64,000 nucleotides of DNA from Chondrosia reniformis (taxonomy: Eukaryota; Porifera; Demospongiae; Chondrillida; Chondrillidae): the NCBI GenBank assembly GCA_947172415.1, contig OX359189.1, forward strand, positions 8,694,501 through 8,758,500, read 5' to 3'. The translations under genes were made by a program, and so were the position numbers. Numbering within the stretch: the stretch's first letter is position 1; each line of letters begins with the position of its first letter. Under the pieces are notes generated by a model that ran no database searches, was not told where the DNA came from, and worked only from the letters and a program-made list of their open reading frames with translations. This document shows positions 12,234-26,595 of the stretch, in pieces.

Positions 12234-15200
12234 TCAAGCTTGGTGGGTGGTAGCATATTCAACTTTATACATTTCATTATCACTATGCACTGGCTCATGT
12301 CCAGTGAAAGTTAAATCTGCATAGTGTAACTTATCAGTAGCCGGCTAGAAAATGGAAATACAGATAATACATGTTGTAATTGCATGGAGTAATTCAACTT
12401 GAATATGTAATTATAAAACTCATTCACTACACCATGTACCGTACATATTCAAGTGTTAAACTATTATGCACTCAAATAGAAAGCACTGGTCAATATCCAG
12501 TAAGCAATGTAAAACAGAGTAGGTTATAATAATGTAAAAGTAACACTAACTACCATAGCTACGTATATACGTAAGTAGTTAACACTTACAGTATTGTTCA
12601 CAAGTTTTGGGTTATTGATTTCCATATTTCAAAACACATGTTTAAGTTTTCATAACTTTACCTTTGTGTCATCCAGATTCCCTGAAGTCTGATGTCTTTC
12701 CAAACCTCTAGCCTAAATCAACAAGTCCTTATTAATAATGCATTTATATATAGGGAGTTCCTACCTCGACAAGTACATAAATAAATTATAGAAAATAAAG
12801 AATATTGTAGTAAAATACAACTATCACAATGGGCACATTTGCATGGACAAAACCATGCATATATGTATATGTATGTATATATGTACTTGTATAAGGTATA
12901 CATTAAAGGGGGGTCAATATGCTTACATCCTTTGTTTCACTGTCACTTTCTGGTTGACACTTTTGGTTCTTCTGATAGGACTTCTTATAGCATACAATTA
13001 TAAGAACTGCAATTACAGTCATTAGGGGCACAACAGCAGCAACACATCCAACAACTATTCCAATAATGAGACCTGTGTTTGCACTCTCAGATGAGATAAC
13101 TGAATATACAGTAAAGAATACAGACATACATAATTAAGTATACGAATAAAGATAAGAATATAGAATAAAGCATATATACGTACTTATTACTCATATTAAT
13201 ATAATATGCTTAATGTACACATTCATGAATTATCTAAAACATACCATTTTAATAACACCATATTCCAAAAACTCAAGTTATATAAAGCTAAGGAAAAGCA
13301 TGTACTAACCAGTTATTGAATATTGAATTTCTATCGGATCACTCTCTTCCACTCCTCCTTTTATTAAGTGTATTGAACATGAAACATTATCTCCAACATC
13401 AACTGCCATATTAACAGTCTGCAAGGGTTCAGTGTTAAATATGGTCACATTACCAGTCACATTAATGCCATTCCTCTTCCAGGATATTTGGGGAGGCACA
13501 GAATAGATGGTATTATTAACACTGTTGTTGTACTTGCAAGTCAGATTGGCAGTATTATTGTCAAATGACACTCGTGTTACATTGACTCTCTCTATATAAA
13601 TAGGACATGCAGATACAGTATAATAGAGAGAGCTAGAAATGAACCATAAGCATTAATAGATATCAATATTTCTACGTATATACACAGAGTGTATCACTAA
13701 CCAAACGTTGTCCAATACATTTTTGAAGAAGTGGAGCTATTAGTTCCATTAAGAAAAATCTCCACACGGTAAGTTGTGTTTGGCTCCAATCCAGTAAACA
13801 TGAATTCTGTTTCATTAGTTGTATTGTCAGTGACAATGATAACTTCATTGTCGCTTACTCTGGTACATTTACATCTATAAGTGGTACCTTGAAAGCAAAC
13901 TTGTTCTACCCTAGTCCAATTACAAAAGATTGATTTGCTTCCTATCCAGTCAGAAGTATTTATGGGTTTCTCTAATGTACAGGAAAAATAAGAACACATT
14001 GTAAATCTAGAAATAAACATATTCACTATACTCTCTCCTCTATTAACCTTGTCCAAAAGGAGACAATAAAAAAGTTTTGAATTCTGCCAGCAGGTTTAGG
14101 TCAGTGGGTCAGTCAAGATGGTAATCTGTATATTAGTGGAGGTTAAATGTCTGGTATTTTAACAAATGGTCCACAAATCTGTGCCATCTGCTGTTTTATA
14201 ATGATTGTCTTATTTGACAGTATCTTTTGAAAGGGTCATCTTTCAAATTTTAGAACATCTAAAGATGCAGTTTTTCTTGCTTCTTCATTGCTGTCAAACG
14301 TTTTGACCCTGAAGTCTTCAAAAGATATATATGTTCGACGCAGTTAGAAGGAATCCTTACTCTATTATTTGATGGTGTTTATACTTCCTAGCCAACCTTC
14401 CTGTATCTTATTAGTAGTAATGCAGTGGTTTGTAGGTTAACAACATTATTACAGACATCCAAATCTAGAGAACCAGACAGCTACAAGCCACTAGAGGAAC
14501 AGAGTGTTTTAACTCAAAATACTTTTTCTAGATGTACTTGTCACTGTTGCAAGCACTGGTATTCCTTCATTTTAATATATATTTATTTATTTTAACTTTC
14601 CTATACTTGAATTCTGGTTCAAACTATGCATATTGTATGTAGTCTGAAACCTTCAACTGAAAACTTTGTGAAACATACATATACGTATAAAGAAACCTTT
14701 CAAAATTCATACATATCACATTGACTTTCCACATTAAGACGTGAGAATGTATCGAGGCTGCTCATTCACATTTATTCTAATCTATAGCAGCTCCTGTCAA
14801 GTGCTGGTGCACCATAACATATATAGACATCTTGATAACCTCAACACATATTTTATACTATCTCACATAGAACACCTGTAGACATGTGTCAAGTATTGCT
14901 ATATACATACGTACTATAACTGTATATATAGTGTGTACACTCACTACACCTATGTGGTACTATACCAGGTATTATACGTACGTACTTCATTACATGAATT
15001 GGTTACAATTTGAACATCAGCAACACGTATTACAAATACTGGTTGTATGCCTTCCTCCTCATTTATTGCTGAAGAAGACCTACGGGTTGAAACGTCCTAA
15101 TACTTTGAATACTAATAAGTGTTGCTGATGTTCAAATTGTAACCAATTCATTATGAACGCAACAAGTACTCCTTATTACTTCACTTCATTACATGTACGT

Positions 15201-16840
15201 ATTTGTTGTCACTATTATCAATGTTTTGGCTTACTCTTAAATAACCAACCAAGATGCAGTGAACACACAAAGTATGTCAGATACACATGTGAGATGAAGG
15301 TTTCTAATGACTAGTCCTATCTCACTGTTAATATGTCACTACTTATTCATTAAAATAGGTTTAATGAAACACATTACAATTTAACTATGGTAACAGGTGC
15401 ATGACCTTTATAGTCAATAATGGTGCCAGCGCCCTAAATTGAATCCCTATAGGCTGAAGGTCACCTTTACATTTTACAAACGGAACTATATACATTTTCA
15501 CTAATTAACATGCTACTACACTGATATACAGTCTGTCAGGTTTCTAAACACAGTGTATATTATTACATGTCAGTATTAACATTAAGGCATGAAGCATATT
15601 ACAGTGAAGGTGAGTGAGGAGGAGGACACCGGATGGACTTGGGTAAACATTACTTATACAAGTAGATACGTATGAACAAAACAAGATATGAAGGAATAGC
15701 CCAAGTGTTTCATTTTACTTGTTCATGAATTGTCACTGTTTATGAAGGTGAATAGTTAGGAAAGGAAATATGCACATACAGTATTATAGTTCAGTATATA
15801 TAAACCTTTCAGCTAGAATAGGCACTGATTAATGACTATATATGGAACAGACCAAGAGATTGGATGCATGATTGATAAGTCACAGTGTTGCCTGAAACAT
15901 CCCTTAAGACTAGCAGATTGTACCTATAGCACTTCAGTATGATATTCTTATCTACGTATAATAGTGGCTAGTTACAAACACACTTTCCCATGTACTGTAT
16001 GACTGGCTATTTTTGAATAAATAACCAGTATCTTGGAAACCATACTTGTCAAACAGATTGTCCTGTATGACCTCCAGTTGACTAAACTAGATGTACTCTG
16101 ACCTCATACAGGTTAGAATAAAGATTTGTGGCAGATTGACTTGGGTATAAGTGCACACAATTATATAACCACTTTGATAGGAATCATTATCTAATACATA
16201 CAGAAAGTAAGGAATTACATGTCTATACACTCACCAGGTGGATCTACAAAAACTTCATTACTGATGACTCTATTTGGATCATTGAAACCTTCATTACCAT
16301 CATAAGTAAAACATCTGTAGGTGTACACTGTATTCTCAAACTCTTCTCTGGTCACAGTGATAGTCAGAGTAGTAGTAGTTGTACTAGTCTCAACTGACTG
16401 ATGAGTGGTGCTAGCTGATGTACTAAATCTAGTTCCATTTCTCTCCCACTCAAGACGAATATCAGCATCAAGTACAGGATGTGTACATGTTAACTTGTAG
16501 GTTTCATCCAAACCAAAACAAGGAGGACTTGATGGAGCAGTGAGTATAACAGTAGCTTCAGCTGTAAATGTATCAGAAGCAATGAATAAAATTGTGTACA
16601 ATGCTATGCAAAATCAAACTTTGTTTTCCTTGAATACCATGTACTTACAATTATAAACTTAACATTCCCAACAAAGTCTACAATATCTAGTTGACATTAA
16701 ATCACAAGTTAAGTAAGGTTAAGTGTTAATGTGTAAGGAGTATATAAGTACATATTACAATGTCCTGTTAAAATACATCCATAATCTTACCTTGTTTCAA
16801 TACACCCAAAAGGAGGCAAATAATAACTGCAAAGTATAAT
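12234..16840 (-). CDS. Ig-FN3-Ig receptor with ITIM-type tail (architecture 2, best long-tail copy)
   Basis: Exons in coding order: 16791-16840 (hydrophobic signal-like RLYFAVIICLLLGVLKQ, needs an upstream ATG exon not found), 16235-16561 (IgA), 13702-13971 (FN3 with CNWTR and LEPNTTYRVEIFL), 13310-13591 (Ig: NLTCKY, ISWKRNG, VSCSIHL), 12927-13099 (TM), 12662-12712 and 12234-12344 (tail). All junctions are GT-AG and phases agree: 1-1 for the domains, phase 0 after the TM exon. The TM segment is TGLIIGIVVGCVAAVV onward, followed by CYKKSYQKNQK. The last exon encodes DKLHYADLTFTGHEPVH and NEMYKVEYATTHQA before TGA. LHYADL fits the ITIM pattern (I/V/L/S)xYxx(I/V/L). In vertebrates such tails recruit SH2 phosphatases when phosphorylated; here that role is inferred. 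The 2.3 kb intron between IgA and FN3 is much longer than the others. Many NxT/NxS sequons suggest a glycosylated surface protein. Confidence 0.82.
14992..15151. repeat. Inverted-repeat element in an intron
   Basis: A 32-base inverted repeat (14995-15026 and 15119-15150) flanks about 90 bases containing GAAGAAGACCTACGGGTTGA and then AACGTCC at about 15070-15096. A similar motif, GAAGACCTCGGGGTCGAAAT, occurs near 36417. It lies in the long intron of the 12.2-16.8 kb gene and is probably a small foldback or retroelement remnant. Confidence 0.6.
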
Positions 16841-19800
16841 CTACAGAAGGATAGAAATAGATAGACATAAATTATGACTGACGTTACTGACTTTCAGCAA
16901 TCACAAGTAACCTCAATCTATCAACCTATCTCAAACTATATCTTCTAATCAGGTATACATTGTAGGGACTTATAACTGTATTGCAATATGTACACCTGGA
17001 TGAGATTCATTGGGACGACTTTATCCTTACAAAAAGTAAAAAATCTTCCAAATGCTTCTACGTATGTAGCTTGTAAACTGCCCATTCATCATTTCATTGA
17101 TATTTAAAAATTCCTGGCAAGTGAACAACAACATGCCAACAGACTGATATTTCCTCCTACAAATGGCTACACATGCCAAGTATGCAGTCTGTTTTGACTA
17201 CACTAACACACTAATCTCAATTATATGCTGCTGCATTCACTAGTTTAGAAATTTGTGTAGCATAACAATATTATTATGGAGAAGTACGAGTAAACTGAAA
17301 GTGAAGAGTTTCCATTACCTTGAACCTTGAAAATTAACAGTTGTACTCCTTTTAATAGAATATTCCTTATAAAAGTAGCATTTTAAAAGTTGTAAATCCT
17401 AGAAAATGTTTATCTGTGTAACATGTGTACATCTTAGGTAGTAACATCCATATACGTATGACAGGAGTAGCACCCGAGACTGCAACAAACTTAATCTGGC
17501 CTATGATATCTAACTACACACCACAAAGCGGGCTTCTATTAGAACATACGTAGTCCATAAGTTTAGGGTAAGATACCACTACATGATAAGTAGTGGTTCA
17601 CAGTGGTGATATACTGTATATGGTATCAACTGCATGATGCTGTCGTTGAACATGTGGGGAAAGATGAAGGTCCGAATTAAGAGAGTCACTAACATTACAA
17701 ACTATCCTCCCCTTATCAATATGGACCATCCTCTTATGCTGAGTAATCACCTATAGGAAAGTTTCAGTACTAGAGCACCAGTCAACTAAATTATACCAGG
17801 TAAATAAACACCTTGTACTAGGAATTACTCTCAACAAATTACGTACTACACTAGTAACACACGATAGTAATATGTACACATGTAAAGTACTATACATACC
17901 CAATGCAGTATATCTACTATATATGCACCTACGTGTGTATGGAGGTCTTACTACACAAAGTGTAATACATACGTATGTATGAAAACATTGGGTTAGATTT
18001 TAAAGTTAAGCATTCATGGAATTAGTAGGAGAACCTGTTATGATACAGTCTGCATGCACTACATGTCAACTTAAAAATAGGGTAAACTGACAATTGGATA
18101 GAGAGTCAGTTACAGTAGAAGAACAACACTTTCATTCAATATGTTTAGGTACAACGTAAAACTCTGTAGTAAACATAGCTGCAGTACAGTGTTAACATTA
18201 TGCTGATCGTATTAGTGATCTATATGATGGTGATAAGATTACTGACTATTCTAATACTATTAATGTCTCAAGGCTTTACGGGACCAATTAGTACAATTTT
18301 ATACAATTGACTACATATACGTACGTATAGTGTATCTGGTGTTGTCGGGTTAAGACTTTAATGTTAAGCATTCATGGAATTAGTAGAAGAACCTGTTATG
18401 ATACAGTCTGCACGCACTACATGTCCACTTCCAAAGGGTAAAGTACTAAACTGATGACTATATAGAGTCAGTTACTAATAGATCACTTCATTCAATATAG
18501 TTTAGGTACAATGTTAAACATAGCCGCAGTACAATGTGGACATTAAATATGCTGATATCATTTGTGATATGATCTACTACTGACTACTCTAATATTAATA
18601 TCTCAGGGCTTTATGGGATACAATTGACTACATATACGTACATATAGTGTATCTGGTGTTGCCAGTAATCACTGTATTGGAGTGACATGTATTCTAAAAT
18701 GTAACTCCAGGCTCATTTAACCAACACCTTGCTACATTCCCAGTAGTCAGTTGGTACGTATTCATACATGCTCTGTAATATACGTATATTAGCCACCTGT
18801 TCATTATATTGTCTTATTTAAGGCTTATTTAACTTGTTTAAAGGACCTCACAGTAAAATTTACATATCAAATGTACCTACCTACTCACTTCCTTTCTAGA
18901 ACATGCATACAGTCAGCACACATGTATGGGAGCCTTCCAAATTAGCAGGTGTTATAGTAGGCATAGGATGAATCGTTACAAGGTATATAGTCCTTTTCAG
19001 TCTTTATTGTCCCTCCAGAGTTACTATACAACACTTTAATTACTATAAGACCTGACATTGGTAATGATACTGCATGATGAAGTGAATCATAGATGTAGCC
19101 AATGTACTGTATAGCCGGAAATATTGGCGGCCCATATATTTGGTGATTTTAAATTTAGTGATTTTGTGCTAGACTGCCAACTTGCCAAATTTAATTACTC
19201 ATCAATAATTTTGGCTATACGGTATGTATGCTGCATTAGGTAACACTCATTATAATAATAGCTAGTACTACTGTATGTGTGGGATAATCTATTCATTTCC
19301 TAACAATCAGTACAACATACTCCCTTAGAATAAGGACCTGAATTCCCACCAGTTTCTAGTGCTCTCGGGTAATTATCTTTATCTATTCATCTTGCACTGT
19401 ATGCATTAGAATTCTTACAAATTCCCTTTACCACTATGACCACCATAGAAACTGTAATAATTTACAAGAGAGATGTACATGGATAAGGTTTCCATAATTA
19501 GCTTTGTGTAATGCATTAGGAGTCTCAACTTGTGTACTGTATGCACACAATTAAATAAACAACACTACTTTTATGTCAGTGATACTATATACCATAGAAA
19601 TCCATATATACTCTCATAAAGCCGGAGAAATGTATACACACATATTTAAACATTGTGTATAGAACCATTACCATTTAGGGTTTTAAGAATTATACAACAT
19701 TGCTTGTGAAATATTCTAATAATGAAAATAAAAACTATAGTAAAGCCTTAGAAGGAAACTGTTTACAATGTTAAGCTATTCAAGTATTTAAAATGGTGGG

Positions 19801-22800
19801 CACAAAATGTACTGGGAAATCATATTCAAGGAAGTAGTGTCTTTGCTGTGATCATGACGAGTTGCTTATATGTAGCTTACAATCTGCTGATTCATCATTT
19901 CGTTGATATTTAAAAATTACTGGCAAGTGAACAACAACATGCTGACAGATTGATATTTCCTCCTACAAATAGCTACACATGCCAAGAATGCAGTTTGTCT
20001 TGACTACACTAACACTCTAATCTCAGTTAAGCCTTGCTGCATTCACTAGTTTAGAAATTTGTGTAGCATAACAATATTATTATGGAGAAGTAGGAGTAAA
20101 CTGAAATTGAAGAGTTTCTATAACCTTTAGCTTCAAAATTAACAATTGTATACTCTTTTTAATAGAATATTCATTATAAAGTAGCATTATACGTGAATAC
20201 TGGAAATGTACGTATATCAGTTATGCTCTGTATCTACATATATGTATCAGTTCTATTGTCCAATGAGTTTTATATGGTATGCTAGTACAAAACAATTTAT
20301 CACTGGTTGGACATCTTACAAGAGTAGGAATAGCTACATACATTGGTCTGGACTTTACAAACTGGTCACTTATTCCTATTACCTAAAAATGATAACTAAC
20401 ACATCTGTACATACATACATATATGTACTAATCGAACAATAACAAGCAGTTCACAGCAGATAAGATTACAATATATAACCAATTAGAGTTCATTATAAGC
20501 CATATAAAATTTAGCATATGGGAGGGGGGTATTTTCAGTATATATTCCATATACTGAAACAGGGAATGTGACAAGTTGCAAAAGAAACATTTTAAAAGGA
20601 CCTACAGTAAAGTTTACATAACAAATGCACCTACATGCATGAATAATCTAATACCTACGTACATGTTATGCCTACTCTATAAAACACCTATAGGGTTGTA
20701 TATAAACCTGGAGAGTCAAAGAGACTCCGCCTCCTCTACAAGCACACATGTTTAGCACTACATACATATCTTGGGTGTCAGTACATTAGGGGAAGTACGT
20801 AGACATATTAGCAATGACCAACACTCTATACACTAAGCATGTTTGTGTAAAACACCAGTGGATTGGAGATTATATGTATCATAGTGAGTGGAATATTATA
20901 GAGATAGTAAAAAACAGCTTTTGAAATAAAAATCAGTCATAAACATTAGAATCCCTACAAATGAAAGGGTTAAATCTTGTTTACTGTATACACACAACTA
21001 AATTAAGAACGTTAGTCTTGCATCAATGATACCATATATATGAAGTTCAGTTGAAGATGTAATAAACATTGCCTGTGAAATACCTTTACAGGGAAAACTA
21101 AAAATATGCAATGCTATATAAGGAAGGCCTAAAAGAGGTCTGTTTACTATAGAAGCTATACAATTACTTACAAAGAATGTACATAGGCACGAAAGGCACT
21201 GGGAAACACCATACACATTACACAAGAAAGTAGAGTACTGAACTACGTATACATATTCCATACACCACACTCTATATAGGGACATCACTACTGAATATAT
21301 ATATATAATCTAACACACTATTATAACACATGAAGAATTTATTATTTACTTTTGTACTATAAAACTATATACATGTGTGTGCTAAGCATAGACACACAAA
21401 ACAACTAAGCAATTACTATAGCTAATTACATTATGACTCCAGCTGCATAATTCATAAGGTTATAGTTTAATCTGGTTGGCTGCCCAGGTGTGAACGTGAC
21501 AAGTTAGTTCATCTACATAAATATTCATTATTATGTAGATGAACAGTACAGGTATTGTAACTATTGTTAACCATTAGGTGAATCCATTATAAATAGTTTA
21601 TATAAGACGAAACACATTATATATTACACATTAACCAACTGCTAAAGGAAGCACTAGCACCATGTAACGAACAACAGCAAGCAAGTATAAAGATTAATGA
21701 ATGTGAAAGTCATAGATTTATATTATAAATTGTTAATTTAATTCACACAACATTGAAAATGCTTTCAGTTACATACACATAGTTTATAAGCTATTACTAC
21801 CAAACAAATCTTCTCAAAGGTATGCCTCAACTAGAAACCCCTCCTGTGACTGCGAGAGTTAATGAAATGTAATACAGTAGCTTGTCCTATACCTAGGGTT
21901 TGTTAGCTGACCTCTACCATTAACATTATTAATAGTATTCATTGTTACATACACCCCCTTTGTGCTGATCATGCATTCGTGGAGGTCTTTCAGAATTCTG
22001 TACGGTTGCGCAGTATGAATTTTGTATCATGGCACACGTCAGTGTCAACCTTACTATGCTAAACACATCCATTATAATCGACAGCGAGCAGGCAAAGTAC
22101 CCAAGCTATAAGAACAGAAACAGCTGTAAGCTCGTATACACACTATTAATTGTAAAGTTTGAAATACACAAGGTTTTATATATAAGTGTCATTTAACTTG
22201 TAAGTAAAACGTAGTTACGTATATCACTAGTTACTTCGAACCTTATTTGCACCAAATAACTTGAATGCGATGCCCTTTACTATAACCAGCAATACAAGCT
22301 GATTACGTGGTTATGCAGTATATAGTGCTACTATTCGGATAATTCGTGATGTTTTTAAGTTCGACTACATTACGACAATAAAATTCTCTACTTGAATTTA
22401 CTCAACGTACTTTATCATTTCTACCTTATTCGAACTCCTTTCACTTGGTAGTATATATCTCACAATTCAACTCCTTCTCTTCTGATTCAAGTGACGCCGG
22501 GTATGTAAGGTTTGACCTCGAACCTCTAATATTATTATAGTACAATCAGACTAAGTAAACATGTTTATCAAGTAAAATGACAGGTTTACGTATATACATA
22601 TATAAGTTAGAGTTTTTTAAATCTATTACAAAGAGGTCTGAAATAAGAGAAACGTATAACGTTAATCATCTCACCTTAACCTGCGGCCTCATTGAGAAAT
22701 CACACCTGCTGGAACGTCCTATATATAGCTAGAGTACGTCATCCAGAAATGGCATACATGAAAAGATCCGTGATCATAACCGTATAACCAAAGAAGTAGG

Positions 22801-23560
22801 GAGGAAACCATGTGACCCTATCACATGCATCATATATATAGCTATTGTCTAATCCTTTGTGCAGCAAAGGATATGTGCATATATAAACATAAAAGGTACT
22901 TTGCTAATGTATATGTACATTTGGACTATAGATATCTATTAATTGCACTACTGGAATTAGCCAGATGGATATTCTCTAACATTGTACCATAATATTATGT
23001 ATCTATGCTAACAATGCCAATATATCAATTAAGGTCAATTTGGCCTTTGAAATTAAGTGACTTGTCGGTGTGCTTGATTGCCCAAAAAAATCCATTTCCT
23101 ATATTATAGAGGTTGGATCAACGTTTTGTCTTTCATAGGCTTCATCATTATAGAACTAAAATGAAAAAGTTGGTGACTGCTATACAAAATGATATTTAAT
23201 AATGAGGTGGAAGGGGAAAATTAAACAGTTCACATGTACAATGTAGCCAATCAAATGGTAAGTACTGTTTCAGCTATATATCTCTATAATACACATCATA
23301 GCAGATTCACAGTCTTTATATATAATAGTTTGATTTCCTGTGTCAAATGTCTTGCTAGGTACCTCACCTTCATAAGTATGCTAAAAGCATTAATAGATGA
23401 TTTTGTACTTGTAACTATGTACGTATATGGATATACAGTCTTAAGGTCACTCTGAAAAAAAATAATGCCAGTCATACAGTCTTAGGCTATAGAAATACAT
23501 GTGTACTAGAGTTATCTTCCTGGTCTAGCTGGGTATAGTATGCACCTCCACTGGTTGATG
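16841..23560. other. Noncoding intergenic segment of duplicated DNA
   Basis: 16.85-21.5 kb repeats 1.05-4.3 kb. 18.0-18.1 kb recurs internally at 18.36-18.45 kb (about 100 bases around GAATTAGTAG). 21.55-23.5 kb recurs, with large indels, at 39.9-41.25 kb and 42.7-43.7 kb. Just before 23560, about 23300-23420 is a decayed copy of the tail exon at 44243-44429. No intact coding exon is seen. Confidence 0.55.
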
Positions 23561-26210
23561 CTACTGGTTCTTGTGATATATATAGCATAGTATAAGAACT
23601 GTAGTTACAGTCATTATGAACACAACAGCAACACATCCAACAACTATTCCAATAATGAGACCTGTCTTGGCACTCTCAGGTGGGATAACTGAATAAAAAT
23701 AAAGAGAATACAAACATACTATAATAATATATATACTTATAACTCATACTATCTATAGTATCTAAAACACTATATTCCAAAAACTAATTATAAAGTTATA
23801 TAGAGCTAAAGAAAAATATGAACTAACCAGTTACTGGATATTGAATTTCTATCGGATCACTCTCTTCCACTCCTCCTGTTATTAACTGTATTGAACATGA
23901 AACCTCATCTCCATCATAAACTGCCATGTTGACAGTCTGCAAGGGGTCAGTGTTAATTATGATCACTTCACCAGTTACATCAATACCATTCCTCTACCAG
24001 GATATTTGAGGAGGATCAGAATAGATTGCATCCTCAAGCTCACTGTTGTAATTGCAAGTCAGATTGGCAGTATTATTGTATAATGACACTTGTGTTACAA
24101 TGACTCTCTCTATATAGAAAGGACATGCAGATACAGTATAATGGAGAGAACTAGAAATGACCCATAAGCATTTATACTGTAGATATGAATATATTAGTGT
24201 ACACAGAATGTAATACTAACCAAAAGTTGTCAACTTCATGCTTGAAGAGTTATTAGTTCCTTTAAGAAAAATCTCCACACTGTACTTTGTGTTTGGCTCC
24301 AATTCATAAAACATAAATTCTGTTTCATCAGTTGTATTGTCAATGATAACTTCATTGTCACTTGCTCTGGTACATATACATCTATACGTGGTACCTGCAA
24401 AGCAAGCTAGTTCTACCCTAGTCCAATTACAATAGATTAAGGTGCTTCCTATCCAGTAAAGAGTAGTCACTGGAATGGGATTCTCTGATGTACAGGAAAA
24501 TATAAGAGGACTTATATAAACAACCTAGATCTACTAGCTCAATTCTTAACTGTATATGTATATAGTATTTTGTATATGTATACAGTCATTGGAATAGGGA
24601 AAATGGACATTCATGCAGAGTATATACTATGAAATATACATATACTCACAATGACTCTATATATATGCTATTACTTCTTTCAATTCAGATTATTACTATT
24701 CAAATTAAAAATTATCCTTTTATATACGTATATACGTGTGTACATACAATAGGCAATGAAATAATACATATATACATATAACATCACTCACCGAGTGGAT
24801 CTACAGTAATTTCATTACTGATGATTTTGTTTTGATCAGATGTACCACAAATGATATTAAATATGAAACATCTGTAAGTGTACACTTTATTCTCAAACTC
24901 TTCTCTGGTCACAGTGATAGTCAGAGTAGTAGTAGTTGGAGTAGGATCATCTCCATCATCATGATTAGGAGTAGACTGAGGATTTAATATAGTTCCATTT
25001 CTCTCCCATCTGACATCTGTTTGTCCATCAAGTACAGGATGTGTACATGTTAACTTGTAGGTTTGACCAAAACAAGGAGGACTTGATGGAGCAGTGAGTA
25101 TAACAGTAGCTTCACCCATGGCTATATTGTAAGCAAATCATGTAAAGCAATTAAGTCAATTTATAATTAGTGATATACATCCATACAATGTTTCAATTTG
25201 ATTTGAGAATAGTAGACTAGGCGAAATCCACACAGTGCATGTACTACAAGATCATGTTGCTTAAAGTAAGTATAAATGGCATCGAAATTAAGCGCTGACG
25301 ATTTACACACGTTAACAAGATGTTTAATAAAAATCAACACCTCAAACAACCGATTGCTGACGATTAACAAACACTATTAATACTCGAGTATTTAGCTTTG
25401 AAATTATTACCACTTCAAGAAGTGTTAATAATTTCAAAGCCAAATACAAATTGAGAGCGAATTTCGATAGTAATTCGTCCATAACTCGCACGAATAATCT
25501 TTGACATTTTATCGTAAGATGTTCGTGGTTTATTTGTAGTTTGATGGTATTAAAAGCGTAGAATGTTGGAAGTCGATTGAAGTTCGATGTAAACCTTTTT
25601 TTGTACGTACCGTATATAAACAACCTAGATCTACTATCTCAATTCTTAACTGTATATGCATATATATACGTATACTACAGTCATTGGAATAGGGAAATGG
25701 ACATTCAGAGTATATACTATGAAATATACATATACTCACAATGGATCTATATAAAATGCTATTACTTCTTTCAATTCAGATTATTACTATTCAGATTAAA
25801 AATTAACCTTTTATATACGTGCGTACATACAACAGGCAATGAAATAAATTCATATATACGTATATATGACATTATTCACCAGGTGGATCTACAGTAACTT
25901 CAATTACTGATGACTCTATTTGGATCAGATGTACCACGAGTGACATCAAATGTGAAACATCTGTAAGTGTACACTTTATTCTCAAACTCTTCTCTGGTCA
26001 CAGTGATAGTCAGAGTAGTAGTAGTTGGAGTAGGATCATCTCCATCATCATGATTAGGAGTAGACTGAGGATTTAATATAGTTCTATTTCTCTCCCATCC
26101 AACATTAGTATCAGCATCAAGTACAGGATGTATACATGTTAACTTGTAGGTTTGACCAAAACAAGGAGGACTTGATGGAGCAGTGAGTGTAACAGTAGCT
26201 TCACACATGG
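23561..26210 (-). pseudogene. Architecture-2 receptor with nonsense and frameshift mutations and a duplicated IgA exon
   Basis: Exons in coding order: IgA-2 25880-26210, IgA-1 24792-25121, FN3 24221-24484, Ig 23828-24109, TM 23561-23688. IgA-2 has one extra A near 25900 (331 bases instead of 330), which shifts the frame before its donor. The Ig exon has TAG at 23994-23996 where the 44.6 kb copy has AAG (ISWKRNG). FN3 and IgA-1 are open. The TM exon encodes TGLIIGIVVGCVAVVFIMTV and stops soon after the membrane at YHKNQ. The expected signal exon near 26.37 kb is unrecognisable and its donor is mutated. Even if IgA-2 is skipped, the nonsense codon removes part of Ig and the TM segment. A truncated secreted product is possible but unlikely. 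Confidence 0.8.
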
Positions 26211-26350
26211 CTATTGTAAGCAAATCATGTAAAGCAATTAAGTCAATTTAGTGACATTCATCCATACAAAGGTTTCAACTTTATTTGAGAATAGTAGACT
26301 AGGCGAAATCCACACAGTGCAGTACTACAAGATCATGTTGCTTAAAGTAA
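24510..26350. repeat. Tandem duplication of IgA exon plus flanking introns (unit about 1.1 kb)
   Basis: 24510-25270 and 25610-26350 are copies: the same intron text (AACAACCTAGATCTACTA onward), the same Ig exon, and the same upstream text (GCAAATCATGTAAAGCAATT). The first copy also matches 45565-46260. The segment between, about 25270-25610, is unique and includes a short inverted repeat around 25390-25445. Confidence 0.75.
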
Positions 26351-26595
26351 GTATATATTGCATGTAAACAACAACTTATAAAGGCAATATAAAATGGTTG
26401 CAATTGGCAATACTGAATGGAAAAACATTATTGGTACATACGTACATATATATACAGTATATACACACTGAACTGACTGTTTATCTTTCTATATAGTTGA
26501 TAATCTGACTTCACCCTTTATAAATCCAACTCCAATACTTGTATCAGAAGAGATGGATGTAAGTAATTATATAAGTGAGGTTGGTGCATATGGCT

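Noticed and set aside
25577..25897. Plus-strand open frame of 106 codons
   Set aside because: Lies in the duplicated intron between the two IgA copies and is not preserved in 24.5-24.8 kb or 45.6-45.8 kb.
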